DNA of 16,566 nucleotides from Clostridiales bacterium (lineage in GTDB: Bacteria > Bacillota > Clostridia > Oscillospirales > Oscillospiraceae): NCBI GenBank assembly GCA_018374635.1, contig JAHAEW010000074.1, forward strand, positions 1 through 16,566. Direction: 5' to 3'. Below, in pieces: positions 1-9,013 of the stretch. A program made the translations under genes and the position numbers. Under the pieces are notes generated by a model. It had not been told where the DNA came from. It saw nothing but the letters and a program-made list of their open reading frames with translations, and did not search any database. Every line of letters begins with the position of its first letter. Within the stretch, counting starts at the first letter, position 1.

Positions 1-2262
1 CAGTGGCAGCAGTCCGCCTATCAGAGCATCTCCGACAAGCTGGTGGAGTTTTCCCGCAAGTATATGTCCTACAACTCCCCCGCCACCAACCTGTTCAGCT
101 CCAGCTTCTTCAACAACGCGATCCTCACCTCTGCCAACGGGACCTATGCCAATTTGGTAAGCGCCACCGGCAAGAGCAGCAGCACCATTGTGCTCAACTC
201 CGTGGCCCAGCTGGCTGAGGCCGCCCGGTATACCCACTCGGCATCCAATCTCGATAAATCCATTGTGACAAATCAGGATGGCAGCATCACGGTTAAGGGT
301 GACAAGGTTGATTTGACGGATAAAATGTTGCTGGGCACCGTGAGCGGCTCCCTCAGCCTGAAGTATGGCAATACGGAAATCACGCTGGACTTCAACGAGC
401 AGGATCTGCTCAACGCGGATAACGGCACCAAGCTGGATCCGGGCAAATTCCAGGAGGCCCTCAATAACAAGCTGAAGGAGCAGAAGATCACCACCAGCAG
501 CGGCGACCAGGTGAGCGCCGACACCCTCATTGACGTCAAGGTGGACAGCAACGGCACCGTCACCCTCAGCGACAAGAAAGGGGCCGGCAACAGTGTCCAC
601 TTCAGCGGCGCCACCGGTGGTATGGACACGCTGATCACCACAGACGCCGGCACCTCCAGCTTTACGCTGGACACCACAATGGACGTCGTGAACAACAATG
701 CCACCACCAAAGCGGAATATCTCGCCGGCAAGAGCTTTACCGTCACCCTCAACGGCCAGACCAAGACCTTTACTTTGCCGGAGACCAATCCACCTCCCAA
801 GAATAATGATGACATCAAAGACCTTCTCCAGGCTGAGCTGAACAAGGCTTTTGGCGAGAAGAAGGTCGAAGTCAATTATAATGATCAAGGTTCCTTTACT
901 TTCAAGGTGGATAAGGGCAGCACATTCAGCATCACCTCCCCCGTTAGCGATGTGCTCGGCCTGGGTGAGAATGGTGTGTCCTCCTATGTGGACACCAGCA
1001 AAACTTTGGGCGACCTGCTGGGGACGGATCTGGGCGGAAGCGATGGCAAGCTTACCATTAACGGCGTTACCATTGGTCAATACAACGAGGACACCACCCT
1101 GCAGACCGTGCTCAATGATATCAACAGCAACACCGAGGCCAAAGTCAGCGTCAACTTTTCCAAGACCACCAACCAGTTTGTCTTTACCGCCAAGGAGACC
1201 GGCGAGGGCGGGCGGATCGATATCAGCGGAGCGTTGGGCGAACAGCTGTTCGGCACAAAAGAGCTGAATAATCCCCAGGATCCGAATAGTGGCTATAAAA
1301 ATTATACAGCGGGCAAGGATGCCATTTTCCATGTCACCATCAATGGTGAAAACATGGCTCTTTCCCGCAGCTCGAACACCTTCGACCTGGATGGCATGTC
1401 CATCACCCTGAACGGCACCTTTAACAAGGGCTCGTCGACCGATGAGACGATATTGAGCTCCAAACTGAAGGATCTGGATCCGAATCAGGATAAGACTATT
1501 TTTGATTTGACCGGCGAAGACGTCACCTTCTCCAGCAAGACTGATACGGACAAGATCATTGACGTGGTCAAGACCATGGTGGAGGACTACAACGCCATCG
1601 TGTCCGAGGTCAAAAAGGCCTACTCCGACATGCCTCTGGAGAAGTCGGACGGCTCCCGGTACAAGCCCCTTACCGATGAGGACAAGGCGGATATGACTGA
1701 GAGTGAGATCAAGGCCTACGAGGAGAAGGCCAAAACCGGCATCCTGTTTATGGACCGGGACCTCTCCTCCCTGTACAGCGCTCTGCGCTCTGCAGTCTCC
1801 CCCGGCGGCTCCGACGGCTCCTTCCTCCGCTCCATCGGCATCAAGACCAGCTATGAGGACGGCCTGACCACCCTTTCGCTGGATGAAAGCGCGCTCCGCG
1901 AGGCCCTGGAACAAAACCCGGACCAGGTCAAGGACGCGTTTACCAAGAGCAAGGAAAACGGCGCCGCCAGCGACGGCCTGATGGCCTCCATCCAGAAGGT
2001 GACCGACCGCTATGCGGCCACTACCGGCGCCACAAAGGGCATCCTCATTGAAAAGGCCGGCTCCAAGTACTCCCCCTCCGCCGCCCTGAACAACACCCTC
2101 TTGGACCAGATGAAGGACATTGACAAGCAGGTGGACAAGTGGCAGTCCAAAATGTCGGACAAGGTGGACTATTACACCAACAAATTCACCCAGCTGGAAA
2201 TGCTGATCGCACAGATGAACTCCCAGAGTTCCAGTCTCGCGGGAATGATGGGCGGCTCTTAA
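1..2262 (+). CDS. fliD: Flagellar hook-associated protein 2 / filament cap FliD (5' partial)
   Basis: FliD forms the cap at the tip of the growing flagellar filament and helps exported flagellin fold into place, outside the cell. The frame is open from base 1, and the first visible residues, WQQSAYQSISDKL, match the FliD N-terminal domain about 45 residues into the usual protein, so the start codon lies just upstream of the window. About 753 residues are visible, long for the family (often 450-700). The extra length is in the middle, with at least one flagellin-IN-like module at about 1003-1240 (LTINGVTIG, then TLQTVLNDINS) and two looser similar stretches before it. The FliD C-terminal domain begins near 1306 (GKDAIFHVTINGENM) and ends with coiled-coil sequence and the typical QLEMLIAQMNSQSS tail. 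fliS follows 34 bases downstream. Domain assignment is from family knowledge; the module count is inference. Confidence 0.95.
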   Translation, partial: QWQQSAYQSISDKLVEFSRKYMSYNSPATNLFSSSFFNNAILTSANGTYANLVSATGKSSSTIVLNSVAQLAEAARYTHSASNLDKSIVTNQDGSITVKGDKVDLTDKMLLGTVSGSLSLKYGNTEITLDFNEQDLLNADNGTKLDPGKFQEALNNKLKEQKITTSSGDQVSADTLIDVKVDSNGTVTLSDKKGAGNSVHFSGATGGMDTLITTDAGTSSFTLDTTMDVVNNNATTKAEYLAGKSFTVTLNGQTKTFTLPETNPPPKNNDDIKDLLQAELNKAFGEKKVEVNYNDQGSFTFKVDKGSTFSITSPVSDVLGLGENGVSSYVDTSKTLGDLLGTDLGGSDGKLTINGVTIGQYNEDTTLQTVLNDINSNTEAKVSVNFSKTTNQFVFTAKETGEGGRIDISGALGEQLFGTKELNNPQDPNSGYKNYTAGKDAIFHVTINGENMALSRSSNTFDLDGMSITLNGTFNKGSSTDETILSSKLKDLDPNQDKTIFDLTGEDVTFSSKTDTDKIIDVVKTMVEDYNAIVSEVKKAYSDMPLEKSDGSRYKPLTDEDKADMTESEIKAYEEKAKTGILFMDRDLSSLYSALRSAVSPGGSDGSFLRSIGIKTSYEDGLTTLSLDESALREALEQNPDQVKDAFTKSKENGAASDGLMASIQKVTDRYAATTGATKGILIEKAGSKYSPSAALNNTLLDQMKDIDKQVDKWQSKMSDKVDYYTNKFTQLEMLIAQMNSQSSSLAGMMGGS

Positions 2263-2296
2263 CACCGCCGTCGTTCCGGAAAGGAACATGATACAT

Positions 2297-2686
2297 ATGG
2301 ATATGCGGGGTTACCAGCGTTACCGTGAGGACTCCTTAAATACCATGACCCAGGGCGAGCTGCTTTTGCTGCTCTATGACGAACTGATCAAGCGGCTGAC
2401 CCAGGCAGAATTGAGCCTGGGTCAGGAGAATTACGAGGTATTCGAGGGAGCGGTCGGCCGCAGCGTCGATATCATCCATTATCTGGATGACACCCTCGAC
2501 CGTCAGTTTCCCATCAGCGCTGGTTTGAGCCGGCTGTACGAATACTTCTGTTATGAACTCAGCCGGGTCGTCTCGGGGCGCAACGCCAAGGAGCTGGCCC
2601 GGGTGAAGGAAATGGCCTCGGAGCTGCGGGACAGTTTCCGGCAAGCGGAAAAAAGCGCCTCCACTCCTCCGCAGGAGGGCGTATAA
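2297..2686 (+). CDS. fliS: Flagellar export chaperone FliS
   Basis: FliS binds the C-terminus of flagellin in the cytoplasm, keeping it unpolymerised until it is exported. The protein (about 129 residues) has the family pattern: YQRYREDSLNTMTQGELLLLLYDEL at the N-terminus (the usual Y..Y....V.T....L..mLYdg), then an all-helical body with a DIIHYLDDTLD stretch and LYEYFCYELSR. Three in-frame ATGs lie close together (2288, 2297, 2303). The AAGGA at 2281-2285 is only 2 bases from the first and 11 from the second, so 2297 is preferred. It lies between fliD and the fliT-position gene, all on one strand with almost no gaps, so they are probably cotranscribed. Confidence 0.93.
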   Translation: MDMRGYQRYREDSLNTMTQGELLLLLYDELIKRLTQAELSLGQENYEVFEGAVGRSVDIIHYLDDTLDRQFPISAGLSRLYEYFCYELSRVVSGRNAKELARVKEMASELRDSFRQAEKSASTPPQEGV

Positions 2687-3082
2687 ATGCTGACGGAACA
2701 ACAGCTTACTTCCGTGTTAGCCACGGAGCGCCGCATTTATGCGGCGCTCTCTGAGGTGCTTGAGTTGACGGTGGAGCTCTCCACCTCCATACAACGTGGG
2801 GATTCTGTCTCGGTTCAGCTCTTTCTCCAGCTCCGGCAGGAGCCGATCAACCAGTTGAGGGAATACCAGGCCAATCTGGCGCAGCAGTGCCGCGTCCTTC
2901 CGGCGGAAGACTGGAGGGAGCTGGAGGGGCTTTTGTCCGGGCAGGCCCCGGCGGCCAGCTCCGGTACCCGGCCCCTCCAGGAGCAGCTTCAGCGCAACCG
3001 CGCCCTCTGGACAAGGGTTGTCCAGGCCGACCGCGCCGCCAGCGGCCGCCTGTGCGGGAAGGATTCCTTTTACGATTCCTAG
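2687..3082 (+). CDS. Small helical protein in the FliT/FlgN-type chaperone position
   Basis: The ATG directly follows the fliS stop (TAAATG), with a strong AGGAGGG at 2673-2679 inside the end of fliS, so the two are probably translationally coupled. The product has 131 residues and is mostly helical. Residues 1-65 are amphipathic with many Leu and Gln, then come a short Gly/Ser/Ala-rich break and a second helix ending in GKDSFYDS. It has no signal peptide or membrane segment. In many genomes the gene after fliS encodes FliT, the FliD chaperone, and the size and helical character fit. I see no diagnostic motif, so the function is inferred from position. It ends in UAG; reading on would only translate antisense of the next gene, so this UAG is a true stop. 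The stop codon of the convergent peptidase gene begins 14 bases away. Confidence 0.8.
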   Translation: MLTEQQLTSVLATERRIYAALSEVLELTVELSTSIQRGDSVSVQLFLQLRQEPINQLREYQANLAQQCRVLPAEDWRELEGLLSGQAPAASSGTRPLQEQLQRNRALWTRVVQADRAASGRLCGKDSFYDS

Positions 3083-3096
3083 CCCACCGGCCTTTT

Positions 3097-3957
3097 TTAC
3101 TGGTGCATGGAGATGCGCCACAGCGGCGCGCCCGCGCTGCGGCTGGGTGAGAGCTCGTCCAAAATGAGCTGCGGCTCCCAGGCCGCCAGGCTCCGCTCTC
3201 TGCTGTTGGGGTCTGCCACCAGTACACGGCCTTCCAGGGTCACGCCGCGCAGGATGATAAAGTGTCCCCGCTCCGTAAAATGTCCGCGGGTCATCAGCGC
3301 AACAAAAAGGTGTCCGGACGCCAGCTGCTGCACCAGAGCATCCGCAGAGGCCGCCTCATAGGCCTCTGCTTTCAGTCCGAAGGCGGCGGCAGTCCCCTCC
3401 ACAATGGAAAGATAGGCGCCGCTGCCAGGGGCACAGTACCCCTGCTGATAGGCCCAGTCGGCCATGGTACCGGGGTCGGTCTCCTCCCCAGTCAGGCTGG
3501 AGACCAGCATGGCCATTGCCGTCGGCCCGCAGCCGTAGCCGCGGATCGGATCGTCACCGAAAGTCTGGCCGGCCCAGGGGTCCTCCCCCTGGTTATAGTA
3601 AACCAAATCCACGACTCCGCCGGTCAGATACTCCCGACCGTTCCGGGTGACAAATTCCGTGGCCTTGCTCTTCTCCGCCGGAGGAACCTCTTCAATGGCA
3701 GGCGGGCCGGCCAGCTGGTCCACCATTTCCTCCTCCTCCGGCCGGGAGAGCAGTTCCTCTAAATTTCTGTGTGCTGCCTCCCCCAAGTCTGAGACATGCT
3801 GCATCAATCCTGCCACTGGGGCTGTGAGCCGCTGGAACAGCTCCGGCGCGGCAAAGCGGCAAACCAACAGTTCCACCGCGCCGATACAGAGAAGCGCCAA
3901 TAAGACAAGAAGTATTATATTCCGCTTTTTATGCGATTTGTTTTCAGTACCAGGCAT
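3097..3957 (-). CDS. Membrane-anchored C39-like (papain-fold) cysteine peptidase
   Basis: This 286-residue protein has a basic N-terminus (KSHKKR), one membrane helix at about residues 13-34, a charged linker with an acidic run (EEEEM) to about 105, and a C39_2-type peptidase domain from about 113 to the end. The catalytic signature is visible: Cys143 in GYGCGPTAMAM, His232 in RGHFIILRG and Asp249 in VADPNS. With no second membrane helix, the domain should sit outside the cell. The family cleaves peptides, including bacteriocin leaders and cell-wall or surface substrates; the substrate here is unknown. The ATG at 3957 has GAGGT 6 bases upstream on the minus strand and an extended -10 element further up. 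It is convergent with the flagellar operon and divergent from the ABC ATPase. A link to envelope remodelling is only an inference from context. Confidence 0.88.
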   Translation of the reverse strand: MPGTENKSHKKRNIILLVLLALLCIGAVELLVCRFAAPELFQRLTAPVAGLMQHVSDLGEAAHRNLEELLSRPEEEEMVDQLAGPPAIEEVPPAEKSKATEFVTRNGREYLTGGVVDLVYYNQGEDPWAGQTFGDDPIRGYGCGPTAMAMLVSSLTGEETDPGTMADWAYQQGYCAPGSGAYLSIVEGTAAAFGLKAEAYEAASADALVQQLASGHLFVALMTRGHFTERGHFIILRGVTLEGRVLVADPNSRERSLAAWEPQLILDELSPSRSAGAPLWRISMHQ

Positions 3958-4043
3958 AGGAATACCTCAAAATTTTTATTATATAATATTTTCTTTATTA
4001 TAGCAATTTTTTCTTTTATTGTATATAGGTAAAAGGAGTCCAC
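3958..4043. promoter_or_regulatory. AT-rich divergent intergenic promoter region
   Basis: This 86-base gap separates the minus-strand peptidase gene from the plus-strand ABC ATPase gene and is nearly all A and T. It holds the minus-strand extended -10 listed separately. A plus-strand TATAAT at 3982-3987 could serve the ATPase gene, but I find no convincing -35 for it. AAGGAG at 4033-4038 is the ribosome site for the ATPase, 5 bases before its ATG. Confidence 0.5.
3997..4005 (-). promoter_or_regulatory. Extended -10 promoter element for the C39-like peptidase gene
   Basis: Read on the minus strand this is TGCTATAAT, a perfect extended -10 (TGnTATAAT). It lies about 40 bases before the ATG at 3957 and would start a leader of about 33 nt. 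No good -35 is visible, which is tolerable with an extended -10. The surrounding gap (3958-4043) is strikingly AT-rich. Confidence 0.55.
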
Positions 4044-4748
4044 ATGCCGCAAATTCGGTTAGAGCGGGTCAGCAAATATTACCCGCAGGATAAAAAGCAA
4101 ATGGCCGCTGTGCAGGAAATCAATCTGACGGTCGAGCAAGGTGAATTCCTCTTTCTCACAGGCAGCAGCGGCGCGGGAAAAAGTACGCTGCTCCAGCTTA
4201 TATCCGGGGATCTTCGCCCTACCTCCGGGGCCGTCTTTCTGGATGATACCAACCTGACGCGGCTTTCCAGGCTTCGCCGCGACCGTCTGCGCCTGGTCTT
4301 TGGTCGTGTGCCTCAGCTCTCACAGCTCATGCGGAAACGGACCGTCTCAGAAAATTTATCCGCAGTCGCCATGCTGACGCAGAACCGGAAGCTCCCGCCT
4401 GTACAAACCCGGATTCAAAAGACTTTGGCCATGGTCGGACTGCCTGATGTGGGAGCGCGTTACCCCGTGGAACTATCCTATGGGGAGTGCCGCCGGGTGG
4501 AATTGGCCCGCGCGATCATCAACAGCCCGTCCATTTTGGTTCTGGATGAGCTGACTGCGAACCTGGACGAGGACACGATCTGGGATATTCTGCATTTGCT
4601 TTGTGAGATAAACCGCCATGGTACTACGATTATCATGGCAACCCATGCAAAGGAGTTTGTGAATCTGCTTCGGAAACGGGTCATTACACTGGTGGATGGC
4701 CAGATCTGGGGCGATGTACAAAAAGGGCGGTATGGAGATATTGTATAG
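4044..4748 (+). CDS. FtsE/LolD-like ABC transporter ATP-binding protein (orphan)
   Basis: This is a complete 234-residue ABC ATPase without membrane segments. Motifs in order: Walker A GSSGAGKST (40-48), Q-loop Gln91 in VFGRVPQ, signature LSYGE (144-148), Walker B ILVLDE (164-169) with catalytic Glu169, D-loop NLD, and switch His201 in ATH. Length and the RTVSEN segment after the Q-loop resemble FtsE, which with FtsX controls cell-wall hydrolases at the division site. No FtsX-like permease is in the window; the next gene is a chemoreceptor. The signature is unusual because the first Gly of LSGGE is Tyr146. Start is ATG with AAGGAG 5 bases upstream; it ends in UAG. FtsE-like membership is moderately sure; the partner and substrate are unknown. 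Confidence 0.9.
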   Translation: MPQIRLERVSKYYPQDKKQMAAVQEINLTVEQGEFLFLTGSSGAGKSTLLQLISGDLRPTSGAVFLDDTNLTRLSRLRRDRLRLVFGRVPQLSQLMRKRTVSENLSAVAMLTQNRKLPPVQTRIQKTLAMVGLPDVGARYPVELSYGECRRVELARAIINSPSILVLDELTANLDEDTIWDILHLLCEINRHGTTIIMATHAKEFVNLLRKRVITLVDGQIWGDVQKGRYGDIV

Positions 4749-4786
4749 TCTGCCGCCGACTATGTTAGGAGAGGTGTATTTCAAGT

Positions 4787-6556
4787 ATGCGCAATATGAT
4801 AAATAATCTGAAGGTCCGGACACGGCTTTTGGCCGTTTTTCTGTTTACCGTTTTAGTGGCTTTTGCGTTGATCATCTTTTCCATCCGGGAAAGCCGCATG
4901 GTGCAAGAAAATTATATGTCTATTCTCAGCGGCCCTGTCGCGGTCACCAATTCCGTCCAGCGCAGTGAGAAAGAGGTCAACTCCATCGCCCGTCTGCTGC
5001 GGGACATGGCCCTGTCCGGCTATTCCCCCTCCCTGATGGATGAGATTCAGGACTCTGTCGCATCGATCGACGAGGCTCTGACCACAATCCAAACCGCCTA
5101 CACAAACACAGACGGTTTGGCCACGGCCTATATCCAGTCGGTGCAGGACTGGGAAGGCGCCTTTGAGGATATCTATACCGCCCTTCAGGACAACGACCTG
5201 GAGGAGGCCCGCCGGCTGATCGACACACAGTGCACACCGAAGCTGAATCAGGCGATCAGCGATGGCAACGCCCTTGTCAGCCAGGTGCAAAGTGAGTTAA
5301 GTTCCACTGTCACTTCCACAGGGAAAGATACCGCCCGCAGCCAGCTTGTCCTGTTTCTGGTCGCCATTGCGGTCATACTGGTGGGCGTGTTCCTGAACCT
5401 GCGCGCCATCCATAATATCGTGGCCCCCCTGAAGGAAGCCGAGGAGGCGGTCGTCGCGTTCAGCCACGGCGACCTCTCCGTGGAGGTAAATTACACCTCT
5501 GCAAACGAGCTTGGAAAAATCTGTGAATCTGTACGTACCTCCCAGCGAATTCTTGAAAATGTGATCCAGGATATTGTACAGATCACCAAGGGCCTTGCTG
5601 ACGGAGACCTCACAGTAGAGAGCCACGAAGAGGATTACCCCGGTGAGCTTATGCCCGTCAAGGAAAATATCCAGCATCTCCTGCAGAATCTGAACTCCAC
5701 TATGGCCGAGATTCTCAACGCTTCTGACCAGGTCTCCGCAGGCGCCGATCAGGTCTCCGTCGGCTCCCAGTCCCTTGCCCAGGGCGCCACGGAGCAGGCC
5801 AGCGCCGTCCAGGAGCTCTCCGCTACCATCAACGAGATCGACACCTCCGCCCAGAACAGCGCTGAAACGGCCAAAATCGCTAAAGAGAAGGTTGATTTGG
5901 CCGCCAATCAGGTACAGATCAGCAATGACCTTATGCAAGAGATGCGGCAGGCAATGGATGACATCTATTCCGGTCAGAGGGATATCGGTCAGATCATCGA
6001 CACCATCGAAAACATCGCTTTCCAGACCAATATTCTGGCGCTGAACGCAGCGGTCGAGGCCGCACGTGCCGGCAGCGCAGGCAAGGGCTTCGCGGTCGTC
6101 GCTGACGAGGTGCGCAGTCTTGCTTCCAAATCGGACCAGGCGGCCAAGCAGTCCAAGGCCATTATCGAATCCTCTCTGTCTCATGTTGAGCGTGGTAAGG
6201 CCCTGACCGAAGATGTGGGGGTCAACATGCAGAAAACCGTTTCCTACGCTTCTGAGGTAAGTGAATATATTGAGAAAGTCACCAATAATTCTATTGCAGA
6301 GGCCTCTTCCATCGAACAGCTGACCACCGGTGTGGATCAGATCTCCGCTGTGGTTCAGACGAATTCCGCTACCAGCGAGCAGTCCGCTGCCGCCAGCGAA
6401 GAGCTCTCCTCCCAGGCTGTTATGATGAAACAGCTTCTTCAGAAATTCCGGCTAAAGTCGGTGGACGGATTTTCTCCGCTCCCCTCTTCCGCGGATGGTC
6501 AGACCTTCCTTTCTGGCCCAGGGGATTCTTCCTCCAACCCGTTCAGCAAATACTGA
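4787..6556 (+). CDS. Methyl-accepting chemotaxis protein with 4-helix-bundle sensor (MCP1)
   Basis: This is a 589-residue transmembrane chemoreceptor that senses a signal outside the cell and controls the CheA kinase through CheW. Layout: TM1 about 13-33; an extracellular helical sensor about 34-185, resembling the 4HB_MCP family; TM2 about 186-207; HAMP about 205-257 with a second HAMP-like helix pair about 260-305; and a long cytoplasmic signalling coiled coil. The conserved hairpin tip is intact (IENIAFQTNILALNAAVEAA, then GKGFAVVADEVRSLA). Methylation-type pairs occur in ATEQASAVQEL and ATSEQSAAASEEL. There is no C-terminal CheR-docking pentapeptide. AGGAGAGG at 4767-4774 is 12 bases before the ATG; an in-frame ATG at 4796 is an alternative. 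The 38-base gap suggests cotranscription with the ABC ATPase. The ligand is unknown. Confidence 0.95.
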   Translation: MRNMINNLKVRTRLLAVFLFTVLVAFALIIFSIRESRMVQENYMSILSGPVAVTNSVQRSEKEVNSIARLLRDMALSGYSPSLMDEIQDSVASIDEALTTIQTAYTNTDGLATAYIQSVQDWEGAFEDIYTALQDNDLEEARRLIDTQCTPKLNQAISDGNALVSQVQSELSSTVTSTGKDTARSQLVLFLVAIAVILVGVFLNLRAIHNIVAPLKEAEEAVVAFSHGDLSVEVNYTSANELGKICESVRTSQRILENVIQDIVQITKGLADGDLTVESHEEDYPGELMPVKENIQHLLQNLNSTMAEILNASDQVSAGADQVSVGSQSLAQGATEQASAVQELSATINEIDTSAQNSAETAKIAKEKVDLAANQVQISNDLMQEMRQAMDDIYSGQRDIGQIIDTIENIAFQTNILALNAAVEAARAGSAGKGFAVVADEVRSLASKSDQAAKQSKAIIESSLSHVERGKALTEDVGVNMQKTVSYASEVSEYIEKVTNNSIAEASSIEQLTTGVDQISAVVQTNSATSEQSAAASEELSSQAVMMKQLLQKFRLKSVDGFSPLPSSADGQTFLSGPGDSSSNPFSKY

Positions 6557-6589
6557 TGCCAAAAACGGCCCTGTTGACAAAGTGTCCAG

Positions 6590-7012
6590 ATGCCGCAAAA
6601 ACAAATAAGGGAAGAGGTCAAAATAGGAGAGATCAGCAAAAACGAGTTTTATGCAAAGTATGCAAACAAGCGGGATAAAGGAAATATCCGAGGGGCGGCG
6701 GTCCTGGCCTATGGATGCGCCGCAATTTCCCTGGCAGCTGGGATTCTCATACAAAACTATCTGATCGTGATTGATGTGGCGTTGATCGTAGGCTTTGCCC
6801 TTGGCATACAAATCGCAAAAAGCCGGGCCTGCGCGGTGCTGCTTCTGGTTTACTCCTGCACCAGTATGATCCTCACACTTGTCAGCACCGGACGAGTCAC
6901 TGGTCTTTGGCTGATTCTGGTTGGGGTCTGGGCTGTTATGGGGACTTTTCATTTCCATAAGGATTACCAGAAATATCGGTCGGAAATGAAACAGCAACCG
7001 CTCGGCCTTTGA
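6590..7012 (+). CDS. Small four-helix integral membrane protein, unknown function
   Basis: This 140-residue protein has a charged cytoplasmic-type N-terminus (1-33), four likely membrane helices (about 34-53, 56-75, 80-99, 103-122) and a basic tail (HFHKDYQKYRSEMKQQ). I do not recognise a family. The frame has no other usable start before residue 92, so ATG 6590 must be the start if the gene is real, yet no ribosome site precedes it. It lies 33 bases after MCP1 on the same strand, so it may be read from the same transcript. The clear hydrophobic periodicity supports a real product. A terminator follows at 7115-7134. No role can be given from sequence. Confidence 0.7.
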   Translation: MPQKQIREEVKIGEISKNEFYAKYANKRDKGNIRGAAVLAYGCAAISLAAGILIQNYLIVIDVALIVGFALGIQIAKSRACAVLLLVYSCTSMILTLVSTGRVTGLWLILVGVWAVMGTFHFHKDYQKYRSEMKQQPLGL

Positions 7013-7114
7013 TTTTCGCTGAATGGAAAAGATAAGCATACCTGTGCAGTAATAAACCCACCTTATATCTCCCTACCGATTCAGAAGTGCAGGAGGCCAC
7101 CTCAGCCCATACTG

Positions 7115-7134
7115 AGGCGGCTTCCCGCCTTTTT
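7115..7134 (+). terminator. Rho-independent terminator after the ATPase-MCP1-membrane protein group
   Basis: The hairpin is AGGCGG-CTTC-CCGCCT followed directly by TTTT (a run of five T including the last stem base). An overlapping weaker hairpin, CTCAG...CTGAG at 7101-7116, shares bases with it. It lies between the small membrane protein gene and the FtsA-like gene, as expected for an operon end. Confidence 0.75.
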
Positions 7135-7992
7135 CCCCAAAAATATAGCTTGTGAAAGGAGATGCCGTCCAGAATGCCGATTCACTCCGCTCCGACTAAA
7201 ATGGAAGAAGGAGAGCTCATCTATGCGCTTGATATTGGTACACGCAGCGTCATCGGGATGCTGGGAGTCCTGGAGCAGGGACGGATACGCATACTAGCTC
7301 TGGAAAAGCAGCCGCACGCCAGGCGCGCCATGCTGGACGGTCAGATCGAGGATATTGACCAGGTTGCAGGCGCTGTCTCCCTTGTGACACATCGCCTGGA
7401 AGAAGCCTCCGGCCGAAAGCTTACCCACGCCTGCGTGGCAGCTGCCGGCCGGGCTCTGCGTACCGAATTGGGCCGCAGCACCTTGGAGCTTTCGGCACCC
7501 GAGGCCTTGAGCCATGAGCGCATCCACCAACTCGAAGCCACAGCCGTGGCAAATGCGGAACAAGCGCTTTCCACCGACGGTTTGGAGGGACAGCGGCTCT
7601 TTCTGGTCGGCTACACTCCCACGCAGTTCTGGCTGGATCGCTATCCGCTGACCACCCTTCTGGGACATACCGGCCAACATCTGGAGGCCGCTGTGGTCGC
7701 TACTTTTCTCCCCAGCGAGGTGGTGGACTCCCTCTACGCGGTCATGCAGAAGTCCGGCCTGGAGGTGGCCAGCATGACCCTGGAGCCTATCGCGGCGCTG
7801 AATGCCGCGATTCCGGCGGATCTCCGTCTTCTCAACCTGGCCCTGGTAGACATCGGGGCCGGTACGTCGGACATCGCCGTATGCAGGGACGGCCGCGTGG
7901 TGGGATATACTATGGCTACCGTAGCAGGCGACGAGATCACGGAAGCCCTGATGCGGGCATGCCTGGTGGACTTCCCCACGGCCGAGGCCATG

Positions 7993-7995
7993 TAG
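7993..7995 (+). other. In-frame UAG at a conserved lysine position of the FtsA-like gene
   Basis: The codons run GAG GCC ATG TAG CTG GAG CTG. The aligned family motif (AE.IK in FtsA, AE.AK in Hsp70-type actin folds) has Lys at the UAG. One A-to-T change from AAG would explain it. The base after UAG is C, a context known to be relatively leaky. Confidence 0.9.
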
Positions 7996-9000
7996 CTGGA
8001 GCTGGGCCGCAGTAAAAGTGTGAGCTTTACCGATATTCTGGGGTCGGAGCAGACCTTGCCGGCGGAGGAACTCTTTTCTCTCCTGGACGGTCCCCTTCAG
8101 GCTCTGGCCGATGAGATTGCACAGCGCATCTGCCAGGTCAATGGAGGTCCTCCCTCCGCCGTCTTTTTGGCCGGCGGTGGGAGCAAGCTGCCCACCCTCT
8201 GCGCCCGGGTGGCCGCGGCACTCGGCATAGATCCCAAACGCGCGGCGCTGGCAGGAGGCTATTTCCAGTCCAGCGCTTACTCCGACACCTTGGCGCTGTC
8301 TGATCCGGAATATACCACTCCTCTCGGTATCGCTGTCTCTGCCGGCCTCGGCCTGATCAGCGACAGTTATCAGGTGCTGCTCAACGGGAGCCCCGCCAAG
8401 CTCTTCCGCAGCGGGAGCCTGACGGTGCTGGAGCTGCTGATGATGAACGGATACCGTTATTCCGATCTCATCGGCCGCAGCGGCAAAAGCCTGTTGCTTC
8501 GGGTAGATGGGAGGCGTAATGTGTTCTATGGCACCCCTGCCATCCCTGCCCAGCTCACCATCAACGGTGCGGAAGCCGCCCCTTCTGCTCTGATCCATGC
8601 CGGCGACCGCATTCAATTTACCCCTGCCCAGCCCGGCAAAGACTGTGTTATGACTGCCGCGGAGCTCTGCACCAAGCTGCAGTGCAAGGCCGTTCAGCGT
8701 GAAGGGCGCCTTTTGGAAGGGGATGCGGTGCTGCAGCCGGGAGATTGTCTGGAGCGCATGGACGCGCCGCCGGAGCCTCCTCCCGCCCCAGCCCGGGCGG
8801 CGCCGGCCCAGGCCGCCGTCTCGCCGCAGCGGCACGTCTTTCTCAACGGCCAGCCCCTTATGCTCCCCCCGAAGCCGGACGGAAGCCCCTACCGGCTCCT
8901 GGATCTGCTGGAGCGGTCCGGTTTGGACTTCCAACATCTGGACCGCCCTGTGCTCACGCAGATAAACGGCGTGGACAGTCCGTTTCAGCAACTACTTGCG

Positions 9001-9008
9001 GAAGGTGA
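9001..9008 (+). promoter_or_regulatory. Ribosome binding site that fixes the TTG start of the lipoprotein gene
   Basis: GAAGGTGA lies 5 bases before TTG 9014 and inside the end of the FtsA-like gene. It is too close to, or downstream of, the other possible starts (TTG 8996, GTG 9005), so it selects 9014. Confidence 0.65.
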
Positions 9009-9013
9009 CAAGA

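Noticed and set aside
6574..6579. Perfect TTGACA as a -35 box before the small membrane protein gene
   Set aside because: At 16-18 bases downstream there is no -10, and transcription from it would begin after the only usable start codon (6590).
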